A DNA stretch of 64,000 nucleotides from JAAOZP01 sp038848185 (GCA_038848185.1 JAWCNV010000005.1:37953-101952), one strand, 5' to 3'; counted from the first letter of the stretch, positions 16,660 through 26,071 are shown. The notes: generated by a model not told the origin, from the sequence alone. Translations and numbers: made by a program.

Positions 16660-16679
16660 TAAAAATCAGAGTAAACAGC

Positions 16680-17630
16680 ATGAAAAGAAAAGTTGCAGTC
16701 TTGGTTGAAAAAGGGAGAATAGAACTGGTTGAAGAAGAAATCCCAAGCTTAGGTAAGGAGGATGTGTTGATCAAGGTTAGGGCTTGCGGCATATGTACTG
16801 GCGACCTTTATGGTTTTTCAGGCTACCCAGTATGGTTTAAATTACCATCCCCATTAGGTCACGAGCCCACGGGAGAGATTGTTGAAGTTGGAGCTAATGT
16901 GACTAAGTTTTCCAAGGGTGACCATGTTACTGCATTAGGAGGCCCAGGTTTCTCCGACTTTGTGGTAGTGAATGAAAGCTATGTGGAAAAGATACCGGAG
17001 AGCATCCCCTTTGAATATGCAATAGGGGAACCACTTGCCTGCGCAGTTAACGCTGTAAGACTTGTTCATCCGAAGCTTGGTGATAATGTTGCAGTGGTTG
17101 GCACTGGTTTCATGGGGTTGCTTCTCGTTCAAGCATTAAACCGTCTAGGTTTAAGCAATTTAGTTGGTGTTGACGTGAGTAATGAGAGGCTTAGACTTGC
17201 CAGACACTATGGAGCGAATATGGTTTTGAATCCGAAGGAGATTGATGTTTTTAAGGAAACCCTTGCTATAACGGAAGGGAAAGGGTTTGACATGGTGATA
17301 GAGGCTACGGGGAACCCTACAGGTGTTGGGTTAGCGACTAGACTGGTAAAACAGAAAGGTAGGCTGGCTATATTCAGCTACCATACGAATCCTGTTGAAG
17401 TGGACTTAAGAGAGTGGGATTCAAGAGGGCTGGAAGTAATAATGACGAGCCCTGCAAGAGCAGACGATATGAGGGAGAATTTGAAAATAGCTGCACAGAT
17501 GATGACTAGGGGCAATTTTAATCTGGAGAAGCTTGTTACCCACAAATGGGTTCTCGATGAGATTCAAAAAGCTTTCGAATACGCTTCAAAGAAACCAAGC
17601 GACTATATAAAGGGAGTAATAGTTCCCTAA
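16680..17630 (+). CDS. Medium-chain zinc-type dehydrogenase lacking the structural zinc loop
   Basis: A 316-residue MDR dehydrogenase. Catalytic zinc ligands are visible as CGICTGD (about 37-43) and GHEP (about 61); the Rossmann motif VVGTGFMGLL is near residue 138, followed by VGVDVSNERL, which suits NAD. The four-Cys structural zinc loop of classical alcohol and sorbitol dehydrogenases is missing, which explains the short length. The substrate is probably a polyol, sugar or alcohol. It is divergent from padR and convergent with the HD gene. Confidence 0.87.
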   Translation: MKRKVAVLVEKGRIELVEEEIPSLGKEDVLIKVRACGICTGDLYGFSGYPVWFKLPSPLGHEPTGEIVEVGANVTKFSKGDHVTALGGPGFSDFVVVNESYVEKIPESIPFEYAIGEPLACAVNAVRLVHPKLGDNVAVVGTGFMGLLLVQALNRLGLSNLVGVDVSNERLRLARHYGANMVLNPKEIDVFKETLAITEGKGFDMVIEATGNPTGVGLATRLVKQKGRLAIFSYHTNPVEVDLREWDSRGLEVIMTSPARADDMRENLKIAAQMMTRGNFNLEKLVTHKWVLDEIQKAFEYASKKPSDYIKGVIVP

Positions 17631-17671
17631 ATATGGAATGCAGCATCTAGCAACATCTTGCTTCCGTTAAC

Positions 17672-18562
17672 TCAACCTAATGCTTGAAACTTTCTCCCTT
17701 TGACAATTAATTTATGAACTATTCTCTGATCTGTCATAGGCTCATCCGGCTTAGCGATTGCAATTACTTCAACATAGTCTTCAAGCGGGCTATCCATTAT
17801 TTTCTTGCCTAATGTTTCTTGAATCTGGAAAATACCTGCACTGTTACTCATATTTATCAATATTTGCACCGGCACATCTTTTCCCCGTGTAATCTCAACT
17901 TTATCAATGCTTAGAGCAGAAACTGTGTGAATATTCACGTTCCCTTTGTCGAAAGCCATTCTTCCACGCCCCTTTGTCATATCCGTTCCGTCAGCTATTC
18001 CGATGAGGCATGCTTCTTCAGTCAAGTCTTTAACTTCAAACTCATGAGAGTAAATGCAGCTCAATATATGAGCTCTAACCTCATACATGACTTCCTGATT
18101 CTCATATATTTCAGGAAGAAGCCGGTTCAGCAACGGAATGGCCAGATATACGCCGGAAACGTGGTGGTTCTCCCGGTGAACCTGGTTCCCAATATCGTGG
18201 AGTAGGGCTGCGGTGAGAACTATCAGATAAACATCATCCTCGTCACCTGCCTTCTCCTTGATCACGCTGGTTAAAACCCCGTTGTCTAAGAGAAGCTTAA
18301 GCATCTTTAAAGCGTTTGCAGCAACGATTTTAGCATGAACCTCTCCGTGATCATTATACTTTAATTTTGAGACTGCGATGAAGTTCGCCATGTCCCAGTC
18401 AGCATTAACCTCCGGATCGTTCTTCAATAGTTCCCACATTCTTCGTGCCTTAGGCTTTTCTGCTGTTAATTGCATGATGGTTTTTTCAGCTTCTTCCATC
18501 ATTTCGGAATATGATGTAGGAATTTCAAGCTCAAACCCTTTTCCAGTAGCGATTCTAGACAT
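17672..18562 (-). CDS. HD-domain metal-dependent phosphohydrolase
   Basis: A 296-residue protein with an HD domain: HGEVHAKIV (about 92), LLHDIGNQVHRENHH (about 119, the HD pair and following histidines) and a later aspartate in IADGTDMTKGR. This set binds two metals and hydrolyses phosphate esters, commonly nucleotides. The C-terminal part (about 210-296) is an alpha/beta extension that I do not recognise. Archaeal relatives are of unknown substrate. A TATA-like box (CTTTAAATATC on the minus strand, near 18590) lies about 30 bp before the ATG. TopoIB lies upstream on the same strand (70-bp gap). Confidence 0.85.
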   Translation of the reverse strand: MSRIATGKGFELEIPTSYSEMMEEAEKTIMQLTAEKPKARRMWELLKNDPEVNADWDMANFIAVSKLKYNDHGEVHAKIVAANALKMLKLLLDNGVLTSVIKEKAGDEDDVYLIVLTAALLHDIGNQVHRENHHVSGVYLAIPLLNRLLPEIYENQEVMYEVRAHILSCIYSHEFEVKDLTEEACLIGIADGTDMTKGRGRMAFDKGNVNIHTVSALSIDKVEITRGKDVPVQILINMSNSAGIFQIQETLGKKIMDSPLEDYVEVIAIAKPDEPMTDQRIVHKLIVKGRKFQALG

Positions 18563-18632
18563 ACCCTGTTTTTAATACGGCTGCTTGATATTTAAAGGTT
18601 GTGAACTCTATCTCTATTAATAGCAAGCATAC

Positions 18633-20213
18633 CTATTTTACTACTTGTTCTAGTTCAAGGTCTCGAAGAGCCCACGATATCTTGCGTTGAAGAGACTTAG
18701 AGTATATTTTACTCCAATCAAAGGAGGTTTTTCTACTCCACTCTAAATATATTCTTGGATCGATGTAGCTGTTTAAGCTAGTGTTAAGATTATAGTCTTT
18801 CGTTCTCCTCATCAATTCAAGCTTTATCCTCTCCTTCTGAAGCTTTTCCCTTAGATTCTTCAACCTCCTCTTCCTAGCTTTAGTAGGCTTCTCTTTAAGC
18901 ATCTTTTTAACATCCTCTATATCCTGAATAACTTTCTCGACTCTTTGAACCTGTTTCTCAACACGCGCACTCCAGTTTTTAGGAAGCGTCTTCTTATGAT
19001 TCAGGGTCTTCGCCGCCTCAAGATTTGCAAGCTTAGCTACGAAGAGCTTTCTAAACTCAGGGTCTTCAGGACGCGTCTTAAACTCGTAAAGCTTGTCAAG
19101 AACCGCTTGGGAAGCATAATACGTTCTAAATATTTTTGAAGTCAACCCAGACATGACTTTAGATAAATAGGCATTAACATGCTCAGATCTAAGCCTTGGA
19201 AATATCCTTCTCCCCGGAGTCTTATCTATAAGCTCCTTAAGGTTTCTAACGACAATCGGGGGAAGATTAACCTTACGATGAAAACGGACCGCGGCCTTTC
19301 CAAGGAAGTCAAACTCAACAGTATCCTCGCTTATTATCTTAACGTTATTCTTAGTTAAAGTTGTAACCCCCTTAGTATCTAATTCGTCCTTATCCTTCTC
19401 GTCACCAACCCTGAGCTTGAGAAGATCTATAAGAAAGATTGCGGTTGCAACCTGTCTTTCAAACTCGTCCTGAGACTCCAAACCTTTTCTTACAAGTCCT
19501 CTTATCTTCCCCAGTTTGTTTCTGAGACTCATTGCCATTTCAAACTTATTTTTCTCCCTCTCCTGCTTAACTGGAGCAGTCTCCCCGACCCATATGTATT
19601 TCATTTTACCAGTAAGCTTATCCTTCCACCTAGCTATCCAGATAGCATCTGGATCCCAAGTTCGCCCGCCCCATTCTCCGCCGTCTGGAGTTGGTGGCGT
19701 CGGAGCATCTGGCGAAAGGTTCAGAGTAATATCCTCATAACCTACTCTCGGCTTCCATCTTCCTCTTAATGGATGCTTACCTTTTCCAATGTAGATACAG
19801 GGGGGTTCAACAGTATATCTTATCTCTACCTTTTCACCATCGATTATAGCGTAACCATACTTCTGCTTAAGCTCCTCCCTGACACGTTTTCTTTCCTCGC
19901 TTAACGCTTTCTTCTCCTCTTTAGTCAACATCTCTTTTCTCCTCTTCTCCTCTTCAACCCACTGCTTAACCTCTGAGAAGTCTATTGAATTATTCTGGGG
20001 AGAACTGTTTACACCCAATGCAGCATAGAAGTCTTTCAGAAAGTTCTTTACAAAGACCTTGTCCTCCATTCTTTCTGGAGGTTGTTTTGCAAATGCTACG
20101 GCCATTTCCTCTTGCTCAGGGGTTAGTTTAATCCTGTTCCCATTAACCGTGATGGAAAGCTCTTTATACTCGTAGGGAGGGATTAAGACCCCGTTGTGAA
20201 TCAATTGTTTCAT
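18633..20213 (-). CDS. Eukaryote-type DNA topoisomerase IB
   Basis: A 526-residue type IB topoisomerase, which relaxes supercoils through a 3'-phosphotyrosine nick. The N-terminal core (residues 1-215) contains PPCIYIGKGKHPLRGRWKPRV and TWDPDAIWIARWKDK, as in eukaryotic Top1. The catalytic domain has LRVGDEKDKDELDTKGVTT and GLTSKIFRTYYAS, then a coiled-coil linker (about 395-460), and the C-terminal active site LNSYIDPRI with the catalytic tyrosine at 483. The basic N-terminal tail and most of the long linker of human Top1 are missing. Such enzymes are known in Thaumarchaeota, Aigarchaeota and relatives and are rare in other archaea. It stands alone, with a T/A-rich promoter near 20241-20252. 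Confidence 0.93.
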   Translation of the reverse strand: MKQLIHNGVLIPPYEYKELSITVNGNRIKLTPEQEEMAVAFAKQPPERMEDKVFVKNFLKDFYAALGVNSSPQNNSIDFSEVKQWVEEEKRRKEMLTKEEKKALSEERKRVREELKQKYGYAIIDGEKVEIRYTVEPPCIYIGKGKHPLRGRWKPRVGYEDITLNLSPDAPTPPTPDGGEWGGRTWDPDAIWIARWKDKLTGKMKYIWVGETAPVKQEREKNKFEMAMSLRNKLGKIRGLVRKGLESQDEFERQVATAIFLIDLLKLRVGDEKDKDELDTKGVTTLTKNNVKIISEDTVEFDFLGKAAVRFHRKVNLPPIVVRNLKELIDKTPGRRIFPRLRSEHVNAYLSKVMSGLTSKIFRTYYASQAVLDKLYEFKTRPEDPEFRKLFVAKLANLEAAKTLNHKKTLPKNWSARVEKQVQRVEKVIQDIEDVKKMLKEKPTKARKRRLKNLREKLQKERIKLELMRRTKDYNLNTSLNSYIDPRIYLEWSRKTSFDWSKIYSKSLQRKISWALRDLELEQVVK

Positions 20214-20318
20214 GAAGCTTGTTCAGCTGTTCCCTTCCACGGGTTTTAAAAAGTTTCTCTTAAACCAGTATTAAACGATGGGAAAAATTTATATGAACAT
20301 CTTGTTGTTTTCAAGGCC

Positions 20319-20903
20319 CTATTTAAAGCCTCTTACTGTTTCGCCTATCTTCACCCAGTCCTCAATCATTACTTCAGACACTCTAGGGTTGTAAAGAGCT
20401 GTTGCAGGATGGTATGAAGGAACCATCTTGAAGCTTCCATATGATAAAGTGCTCACGTTAAATATTCTACCGTGAATACTGCCTATGGATGCAAGTCTCA
20501 GATTAAACCTTTTGAAGAGGGTGCTTGTGGCAACATTGCCAAGTGTAACGATTACCTTTGGTTTTATAGACTGGATTTGCACACTCAGATATGGGAAGCA
20601 TGTCTCCACCTCGTCGTCAGTAGGCTCCCTGTTTTCCGGAGGACGACATTTAACAACATTAGTTATATAAACCTCGTTCCTCTCGAGCCCAGCTGCCTTA
20701 AGCAATATTTCATTCAAAAACCGTCCAGCCTGACCTACAAAGGGTCGACCCTCCCTGTCCTCGTTAAACCCAGGGGCCTCACCTATCAGCATTACGCTAG
20801 CTTTCAAGTCCCCTTCTCCGAAAACGACGTTAGTCCTACTTTCACTCAGCCTACATTTCCTACACCGCATCGCCTCGTTTAAAGCGCTCTCAAACTCATC
20901 CAA
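20319..20903 (-). CDS. Type-4 uracil-DNA glycosylase (iron-sulfur)
   Basis: A 194-residue uracil-DNA glycosylase of the thermophile/archaeal family 4 (UDGa), which removes uracil from deaminated cytosine. The four cysteines that hold the 4Fe-4S cluster are C14, C17, C86 and C102. Motif 1 is GEAPGFNEDREGRPFVGQAG (41-60), where GEAPG is the family hallmark, and motif 2 is SYHPATALYNP near residue 165. The length is standard. It lies on the same strand as the flavoprotein (46-bp gap) upstream and TopoIB downstream. Confidence 0.94.
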   Translation of the reverse strand: MDEFESALNEAMRCRKCRLSESRTNVVFGEGDLKASVMLIGEAPGFNEDREGRPFVGQAGRFLNEILLKAAGLERNEVYITNVVKCRPPENREPTDDEVETCFPYLSVQIQSIKPKVIVTLGNVATSTLFKRFNLRLASIGSIHGRIFNVSTLSYGSFKMVPSYHPATALYNPRVSEVMIEDWVKIGETVRGFK

Positions 20904-20949
20904 CCCTTTTCACAACCCATTTCCGCCAGATATGAATCTTACGAGAAGA

Positions 20950-21474
20950 CTAATCCTTAAGACGAAGCCCTGTTTTAACCATTGAAGCATATTCTGCAAG
21001 CCTCTTCCCAAGCAGCCTACAGGCCTTCAACTCGTCTGCTCCCGGATTCCTAACTGAAACTGCCCCATAATGCAACGTAACATTTGGAGCAACGTAATCC
21101 GGAACTCCGAAAACCAGCATACCGTAGTTCAACATCATGAGGATTATTGAGAGACACGCCATTTCGTTTCCTCCTCCGAATCCTCCTGAGCTGCTGAATG
21201 CAGCCCCAACTTTTCCATTCATCTTACCCCATGCAGGAATAGCAATCTTAGTAAATAATTCGTTCATTTTAGTAGACATGACTCCGCAATGAGTGGGGGT
21301 GCCGAAGGCGAATCCGTCGTTCTCAAGAAAATCTTCGACAGTTATGTCAGCAACCTTCTTCAAAGATACTTCTGCACCGGCTATACTAGCGCCTTCAGCA
21401 ACAGCCTTAGCCATCTTCTCAGTGTTACCGGTTTGACTATCATATGCAACTAGGATCCTAACTTTTTCAGACAT
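20950..21474 (-). CDS. WrbA-like flavodoxin-fold protein
   Basis: About 174 residues from Met9 of the longest frame (MSEKVRILVAYDSQTGNTEKM). The SQTGNTEKMAKAVAEG loop binds FMN phosphate; FGTPTHCGVMSTKMNEL and the Gly-rich AFSSSGGFGGGNE are typical of WrbA/flavodoxin-like NAD(P)H:quinone reductases. The start at 21474 lies about 25-30 bp after a TATA-like box (about 21497-21506) and gives the normal family start; ATG 21498 would add eight residues. It is divergent from the xylose-isomerase-like gene. Confidence 0.85.
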   Translation of the reverse strand: MSEKVRILVAYDSQTGNTEKMAKAVAEGASIAGAEVSLKKVADITVEDFLENDGFAFGTPTHCGVMSTKMNELFTKIAIPAWGKMNGKVGAAFSSSGGFGGGNEMACLSIILMMLNYGMLVFGVPDYVAPNVTLHYGAVSVRNPGADELKACRLLGKRLAEYASMVKTGLRLKD

Positions 21475-21576
21475 GAAAACATATGAATTTAACCCCATCT
21501 TAAAACTTTCCTCGTGCCAATAAGATTCTTCGCGCTACATTTTAATAGGAGGATTCAGGATTATTCTCGATCCAGC

Positions 21577-22701
21577 ATGATAAGGGATCTAAGGGATCAG
21601 GCTAGGTTAAGAAGTAAAGAAGAGATTTTAAGTCAGCTTGTCGAATTCAAGATTGAACCCAAGTTCTCAGCAGGAGTATGGTACTTCTCACCTGCCAAGT
21701 CTAGGTTTCATGACACTTATGGTGAGACACGAAAGATAGAGGAAATTTTAAATATTGTGCTTAAGCTATACGACGAGAAAGTTATAGACAGCAGCTTTAG
21801 ACTTGAAGCACACTACCCCAATGAGGTTAACGAGGACAACGTGGATAAGTATAGGCAGCTTGAAAAGGAAACCGGTATTAAACTGATAACTGTTATACCC
21901 AATCTTTTCTACGATAAGATTTTCGAATTCGGCTCCCTGTCCAACCCTATTAAGGAAGTCAGAGACCATGCGATAGACAGAACAATCAAAGCCTTAAAGA
22001 TGAACAAGGAGCTGGATACGAGCTTCATGGTAGTTTGGCCAGGGATAGACGGTTATGAGAACCCATTTGGCATGGATTTCTTAGGAATGTGGGAGAGATT
22101 TGAAACCGGTTTAGCACAGGCTATGGACAAGGTTCCGGGAGTGAGAGTCGCGATAGAGCCTAAACCCTATGAGCCAAGGGGAAATAATATTTACAGGAAT
22201 ACTGCAAACGGCATTCTAGCAGCCCAGAGAATTGAAAAACTCTTGAAATCTGATGAGAATAAGAAGCTGCTTGAACAGGGTCACGCGATGGTTGCTTTAA
22301 ACCCGGAGGTTGGACATGTTCTCATGGGGCATGAAGAACTTGCATATGCTTTCGCCTCAATACTTAGGGAAGGAAGGTTAGCACATACTCACTGGAACAG
22401 TCAGCCCCTCGGGAACTATGATCAAGATCTTAACGTTGGGGTTTTAGCATTAGATCAACTGTATGCAGCTTTATTTGTTCTAAAGATGCATAACTATAGA
22501 GAGTATTTTGGAATAGACATTAATCCTGAGCGGATGAGTGTTGAAACAGCTTTAAAAATCAACATTAAAGCGATTAGAAATGCCTGTAAGAGGCTTAACA
22601 ATCTTAGCTATGAGGATCACAGTCGCATCGTTGACGCAATGTTCAATCCCGAAAAGAATAGAGGAGTAGTTGAAGAGGTCTTCATAAAGTCTTTTGAGTG
22701 A
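21577..22701 (+). CDS. Xylose-isomerase-like TIM-barrel sugar isomerase
   Basis: About 374 residues from Met22 of the longest frame (MIRDLRDQARLRSKEE). It aligns by eye with xylose isomerase along its whole length: a His in EAHYPNEVN at the ring-opening position, VVWPG, AIEPKPYEPRG (metal Glu and catalytic Lys), NPEVGHVLM (Glu, His), HTHWNSQPLGNYDQDL (two metal Asp) and GIDINPER (last metal Asp). One metal ligand, Asp in HID of Streptomyces xylose isomerase, is His here (HTH), as in L-rhamnose isomerase. It therefore isomerises an aldose, xylose or a related sugar. A xylulokinase gene lies 7.5 kb away, and acetyl-xylan-esterase-like and glycosidase genes lie further on, which favour xylose. 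Xylose isomerase is uncommon in archaea. Confidence 0.8.
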   Translation: MIRDLRDQARLRSKEEILSQLVEFKIEPKFSAGVWYFSPAKSRFHDTYGETRKIEEILNIVLKLYDEKVIDSSFRLEAHYPNEVNEDNVDKYRQLEKETGIKLITVIPNLFYDKIFEFGSLSNPIKEVRDHAIDRTIKALKMNKELDTSFMVVWPGIDGYENPFGMDFLGMWERFETGLAQAMDKVPGVRVAIEPKPYEPRGNNIYRNTANGILAAQRIEKLLKSDENKKLLEQGHAMVALNPEVGHVLMGHEELAYAFASILREGRLAHTHWNSQPLGNYDQDLNVGVLALDQLYAALFVLKMHNYREYFGIDINPERMSVETALKINIKAIRNACKRLNNLSYEDHSRIVDAMFNPEKNRGVVEEVFIKSFE

Positions 22702-22786
22702 ACTCTTAGCAACCAAACCAGTTGGATAACCCATTTTTGTCATTGAAAATACTTACAAAGCCTTAATTGAAAAAGACTTCTGATAA

Positions 22787-24946
22787 GTGTTAGAATCCTG
22801 CAAACGTGAGAATTTGAAGCTGAACAATGAAAAAAGAATTCTAATTCTCTCAATTACACTACTGTTTTTTCCACTACTCATAAGCATTATTTCATGTAAA
22901 GCGGATCTCCAGTCTGAAAAATCTGCGTTCTTAACGCTGATAAACCAGTATAGGCAGCAGAACGGTGTTTCTCCACTTGCTGTTTCAAACGCTTTGACTA
23001 CTGCAGCGCAACTACATAGTGAAGACATGGCCACTAACAACTATTTTTCCCACACAAGCCTCGATGGCAGGACGTTCGTGGACAGGATTAGGCAGGCAGG
23101 CTATACTTACGACACTTGGCTGGGCGAGAACATAGCAGCAGGCTACAGCACAGCACAATCAGTATTCAACGCTTGGAAAAACTCTCCAGGACATAACGCA
23201 AACATGTTAAACCCAAATTTCAAGGTTATAGGTATAGGACTTGCCTACAGTGCAAGTTCAACCTACAAGTGGTATTGGACAACTGATTTCGGAGGCTATG
23301 ATGATTCAGGAGGCGGTAGTCCACCTCCGCCACCTACGCCACCACCGTCGCCTCCGCCGAGCATAAACAATCCGCCGTCCCGACCAGGAAAACCTTCAGG
23401 GCCTTCTTTAGGGCATGTTGACGACAGCTACGTTTTTACAACTTCATCCACTGACCCTGATGGAGACTCAATATCCTATGTATTTGATTGGGGCGATGGC
23501 AAATACTCGATAACAGACTACATTGCTTCAGGAACCGCCGTAGGGTTAAACCACTCTTGGGTAGAACCGGGAAACTATAGTATAAGAGTTATGGCGAAGG
23601 ACAGTCATGGAGCAAGCTCGTCTTGGTCGTTGGCTACAAAGATACGGATAATCGTTCCAATATTTGAGATAACCTTTAGCTCTAATCTTACAAACATGAG
23701 CATTAACGTGGATGGAGTCAACTATTCCCTGCCCGTAAGATTTCAATGGCCTAAGGGAAGCATTCATACAGTAAGCATGGAAGAAGCACGCCAATTTTCG
23801 GAAATGGAACGCTACGCGTTTAAATGGTGGAGTGATGGAAACGAGAGTAGAACCAGGGTCATAAAGATTATTGAGCCGGTTGTTTTTGAAGCGGTTTACG
23901 CGGTTCAATACCTTTTCTCCTTCAGCATAGAGCCAGGTAGAACTGATTCCAAATGGTATGATGCCCAGTCGGTAATCCATCTTTCAGTAAATTCTTCAAT
24001 TATCCAGTTGAGCCTAGATTCGAGACTTGTTTTTAAAAAATGGTCGAACAATGTCTCAGATGTGGCGATAAACATATTATTAAACGAGCCCGGGTCTGTG
24101 GAGGCCAAATGGAGTAAGCAGTTTCTGCTTCAAGTACTATCACCATACGGGAATGTTAACGGAGCAGGATGGTACGACGAAAACTCTGCAGCAAACTTTT
24201 CCTTGCATCCTGAAATCCTAGACTGTGGCAACGGTACCAGAAGAGTTTTTGAATCATGGACCGGCGAGGGAGAGGGAAGCTACTCTGGAGCGGGGGCAAA
24301 TCAAACCATTGTAATTAGGAACCCGGTTAACGAGACAGCCTTTTGGAGGTCGGAGCATTATCTGACTATCAACTCTACATACGGTAGTCCGCTTGGAGCA
24401 GGCTGGTACAACGAGTCTTCAGCAGCAAGAATATTCATAGAGCCCATGGTTTACGAGGCGCCGGAAATACGTCATGTATTCCTAGGCTGGGAGGGAGACC
24501 TCAGGGGCAATGAAAGTAGCATGACAATCACCATTAATTCGCCGGTGTTTTTAAGGGCGAAATGGTCATCAGAGTTCTATCTCAACATTAGCTCAAAGTA
24601 TGGTGAGGTTTGGGGAGGGGGATGGTACGTTGAGAACTCGACCGCATCTTTCGGTGTTAAGCCACCGTCTCCAAGCATAATAACGTATGTGTTTGAAGGG
24701 TGGGAGGGGGACATGAGTGCCCAAGCTTTAAACTCCAGCATACTTATGGATAGGCCTAAGAAAATCGTTGCGAAATGGCGTGAAGACTATACTCGATTAA
24801 TTATCATATGTTCATCCGCTTCAGCAGCATTTATCACAATACTCCTGTATTACAAATACAAAAAGAGGCAAACACCACCCGTAGACAAGAAGCAAAATAA
24901 GTATAACGACTACAGCAGTATCGCAGACACGAGGTTCAACCTATAG
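22787..24946 (+). CDS. Secreted CAP-domain protein with PKD and InlB-like repeats and C-terminal anchor
   Basis: A 719-residue surface protein read from GTG 22787. A signal segment (about 17-38) is followed by a CAP/SCP domain (about 45-175) with its conserved HSEDMATNNYFSH, GENIAAGY and PGHNANML; a Pro/Gly linker; a PKD-like domain (about 205-290, TDPDGDSISYVFDWGDG); and about five repeats of about 75 residues each (about 295-670) with the pattern YGxxxGxGWYxExSxAxF...FxxWxG, like the divergent InlB B-repeat. A membrane helix (about 674-692) and a basic tail end it. Many Asn-X-Ser/Thr sites suggest glycosylation. Enzyme activity of archaeal CAP domains is not known. It probably serves in adhesion or envelope structure. 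Confidence 0.85.
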   Translation: MLESCKRENLKLNNEKRILILSITLLFFPLLISIISCKADLQSEKSAFLTLINQYRQQNGVSPLAVSNALTTAAQLHSEDMATNNYFSHTSLDGRTFVDRIRQAGYTYDTWLGENIAAGYSTAQSVFNAWKNSPGHNANMLNPNFKVIGIGLAYSASSTYKWYWTTDFGGYDDSGGGSPPPPPTPPPSPPPSINNPPSRPGKPSGPSLGHVDDSYVFTTSSTDPDGDSISYVFDWGDGKYSITDYIASGTAVGLNHSWVEPGNYSIRVMAKDSHGASSSWSLATKIRIIVPIFEITFSSNLTNMSINVDGVNYSLPVRFQWPKGSIHTVSMEEARQFSEMERYAFKWWSDGNESRTRVIKIIEPVVFEAVYAVQYLFSFSIEPGRTDSKWYDAQSVIHLSVNSSIIQLSLDSRLVFKKWSNNVSDVAINILLNEPGSVEAKWSKQFLLQVLSPYGNVNGAGWYDENSAANFSLHPEILDCGNGTRRVFESWTGEGEGSYSGAGANQTIVIRNPVNETAFWRSEHYLTINSTYGSPLGAGWYNESSAARIFIEPMVYEAPEIRHVFLGWEGDLRGNESSMTITINSPVFLRAKWSSEFYLNISSKYGEVWGGGWYVENSTASFGVKPPSPSIITYVFEGWEGDMSAQALNSSILMDRPKKIVAKWREDYTRLIIICSSASAAFITILLYYKYKKRQTPPVDKKQNKYNDYSSIADTRFNL

Positions 24947-25102
24947 AATGATCAGAGAATCATTGAGGAAATATTAACAAAATCTTTCGAACAGCCTTGT
25001 TTTGAACGCTCATCATTTAGCGGTCTCGTTATAAACAAGTTTTTTAGACAGGTCAAGAACAGAGGTATTAAATACTAAAACCAGGTAACATAATAATAGA
25101 CA

Positions 25103-26071
25103 ATGGAATCTGTTAGGAGAACTGAGTTGTTCGAAACATTGGCTCACGAGACTAGGATCAAGATTCTTAAAGCTCTGGAAAACCAGCAACTTAGCTTCGC
25201 TGAGCTTAAGAGGACTCTAGAAATAGAAAGCAGCGGTAATCTCCAGCATCACATTGCAAAGCTTGGTGATTTAATTAAGCAAACAGAAGAAGGAAAGTAT
25301 ACTCTCAGCGATGATGGAAGAGAAGCATTAAGAATATTGAATACAATAGAAGAAGTCGATAAAGAACCATTGAGCCTGTATTCCAAGAAAAGTTTAACCC
25401 CGAACAGGCGGAATTTGATCGCGTTAAGCCTTCTGTTTCTAGTGGCTACAGTATCCTTGCTGTTTGTGTTGTTACAATACCTACAATTAAGAAATTCAAT
25501 TCCGTTATATGGAAGCATTAGTTTCAGCAATGGCAAGGTACAGATAGGAGGAAAAGAATACTATTATTTGATTCTAAATACACCTGATTTACAACTGTTG
25601 AGAGAAATTACTTTTCACGGTGTGAGATTCAGTTATCAGCCTTTAAGTCAATTACCTCAATTAGCCATTGAACAATTCAGCAATAATACTCAATCCCGAT
25701 ATAATTTAATTTTATCCCTAAGTAATGGAACTATCAGACAGTATCAAGGTAAAATCGAATTCATTCTGATTAATAGTAATAATGTTTCAATGATTGTTTT
25801 TGGGGACCTAGCTATGAACAATATGAGTGAACTTATCTCTTTTCCAGGCAAAATTATAGTACTGGGCAATTTTAGTAACCTCTTAATACCTGTAGAATAT
25901 TTCAAAATCGAGTTCAACGATGGTGTTGCGGAGCTTGTCCAACCTATAACTTGGCCGCAGAATACGAATGCATTGGCAAACACGGGGGTTACAACGCATA
26001 AAAAACCAGAAGCAGGTGTTTTCAAGATAGGCCCTAATACGTTTATCCTCATAGTCAGTGTTGAAAAATAA
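25103..26071 (+). CDS. Membrane-anchored winged-helix regulator (ArsR-like HTH plus ectodomain)
   Basis: A 322-residue protein. An N-terminal winged helix (about 1-85) reads FETLAHETRIKILKALENQQLSFAELKRTL and SGNLQHHIAKL, close to archaeal ArsR-like HTH families. A transmembrane helix (about 108-128) then leads to a beta-rich part (about 130-322) that should be outside the cell. It has no clear relative in my memory for the outer part. The layout suggests a one-component sensor that couples an outside signal to DNA binding. It follows the CAP-domain gene (156 bp) and precedes guaB on the same strand, each with its own A/T-rich promoter. Confidence 0.8.
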   Translation: MESVRRTELFETLAHETRIKILKALENQQLSFAELKRTLEIESSGNLQHHIAKLGDLIKQTEEGKYTLSDDGREALRILNTIEEVDKEPLSLYSKKSLTPNRRNLIALSLLFLVATVSLLFVLLQYLQLRNSIPLYGSISFSNGKVQIGGKEYYYLILNTPDLQLLREITFHGVRFSYQPLSQLPQLAIEQFSNNTQSRYNLILSLSNGTIRQYQGKIEFILINSNNVSMIVFGDLAMNNMSELISFPGKIIVLGNFSNLLIPVEYFKIEFNDGVAELVQPITWPQNTNALANTGVTTHKKPEAGVFKIGPNTFILIVSVEK

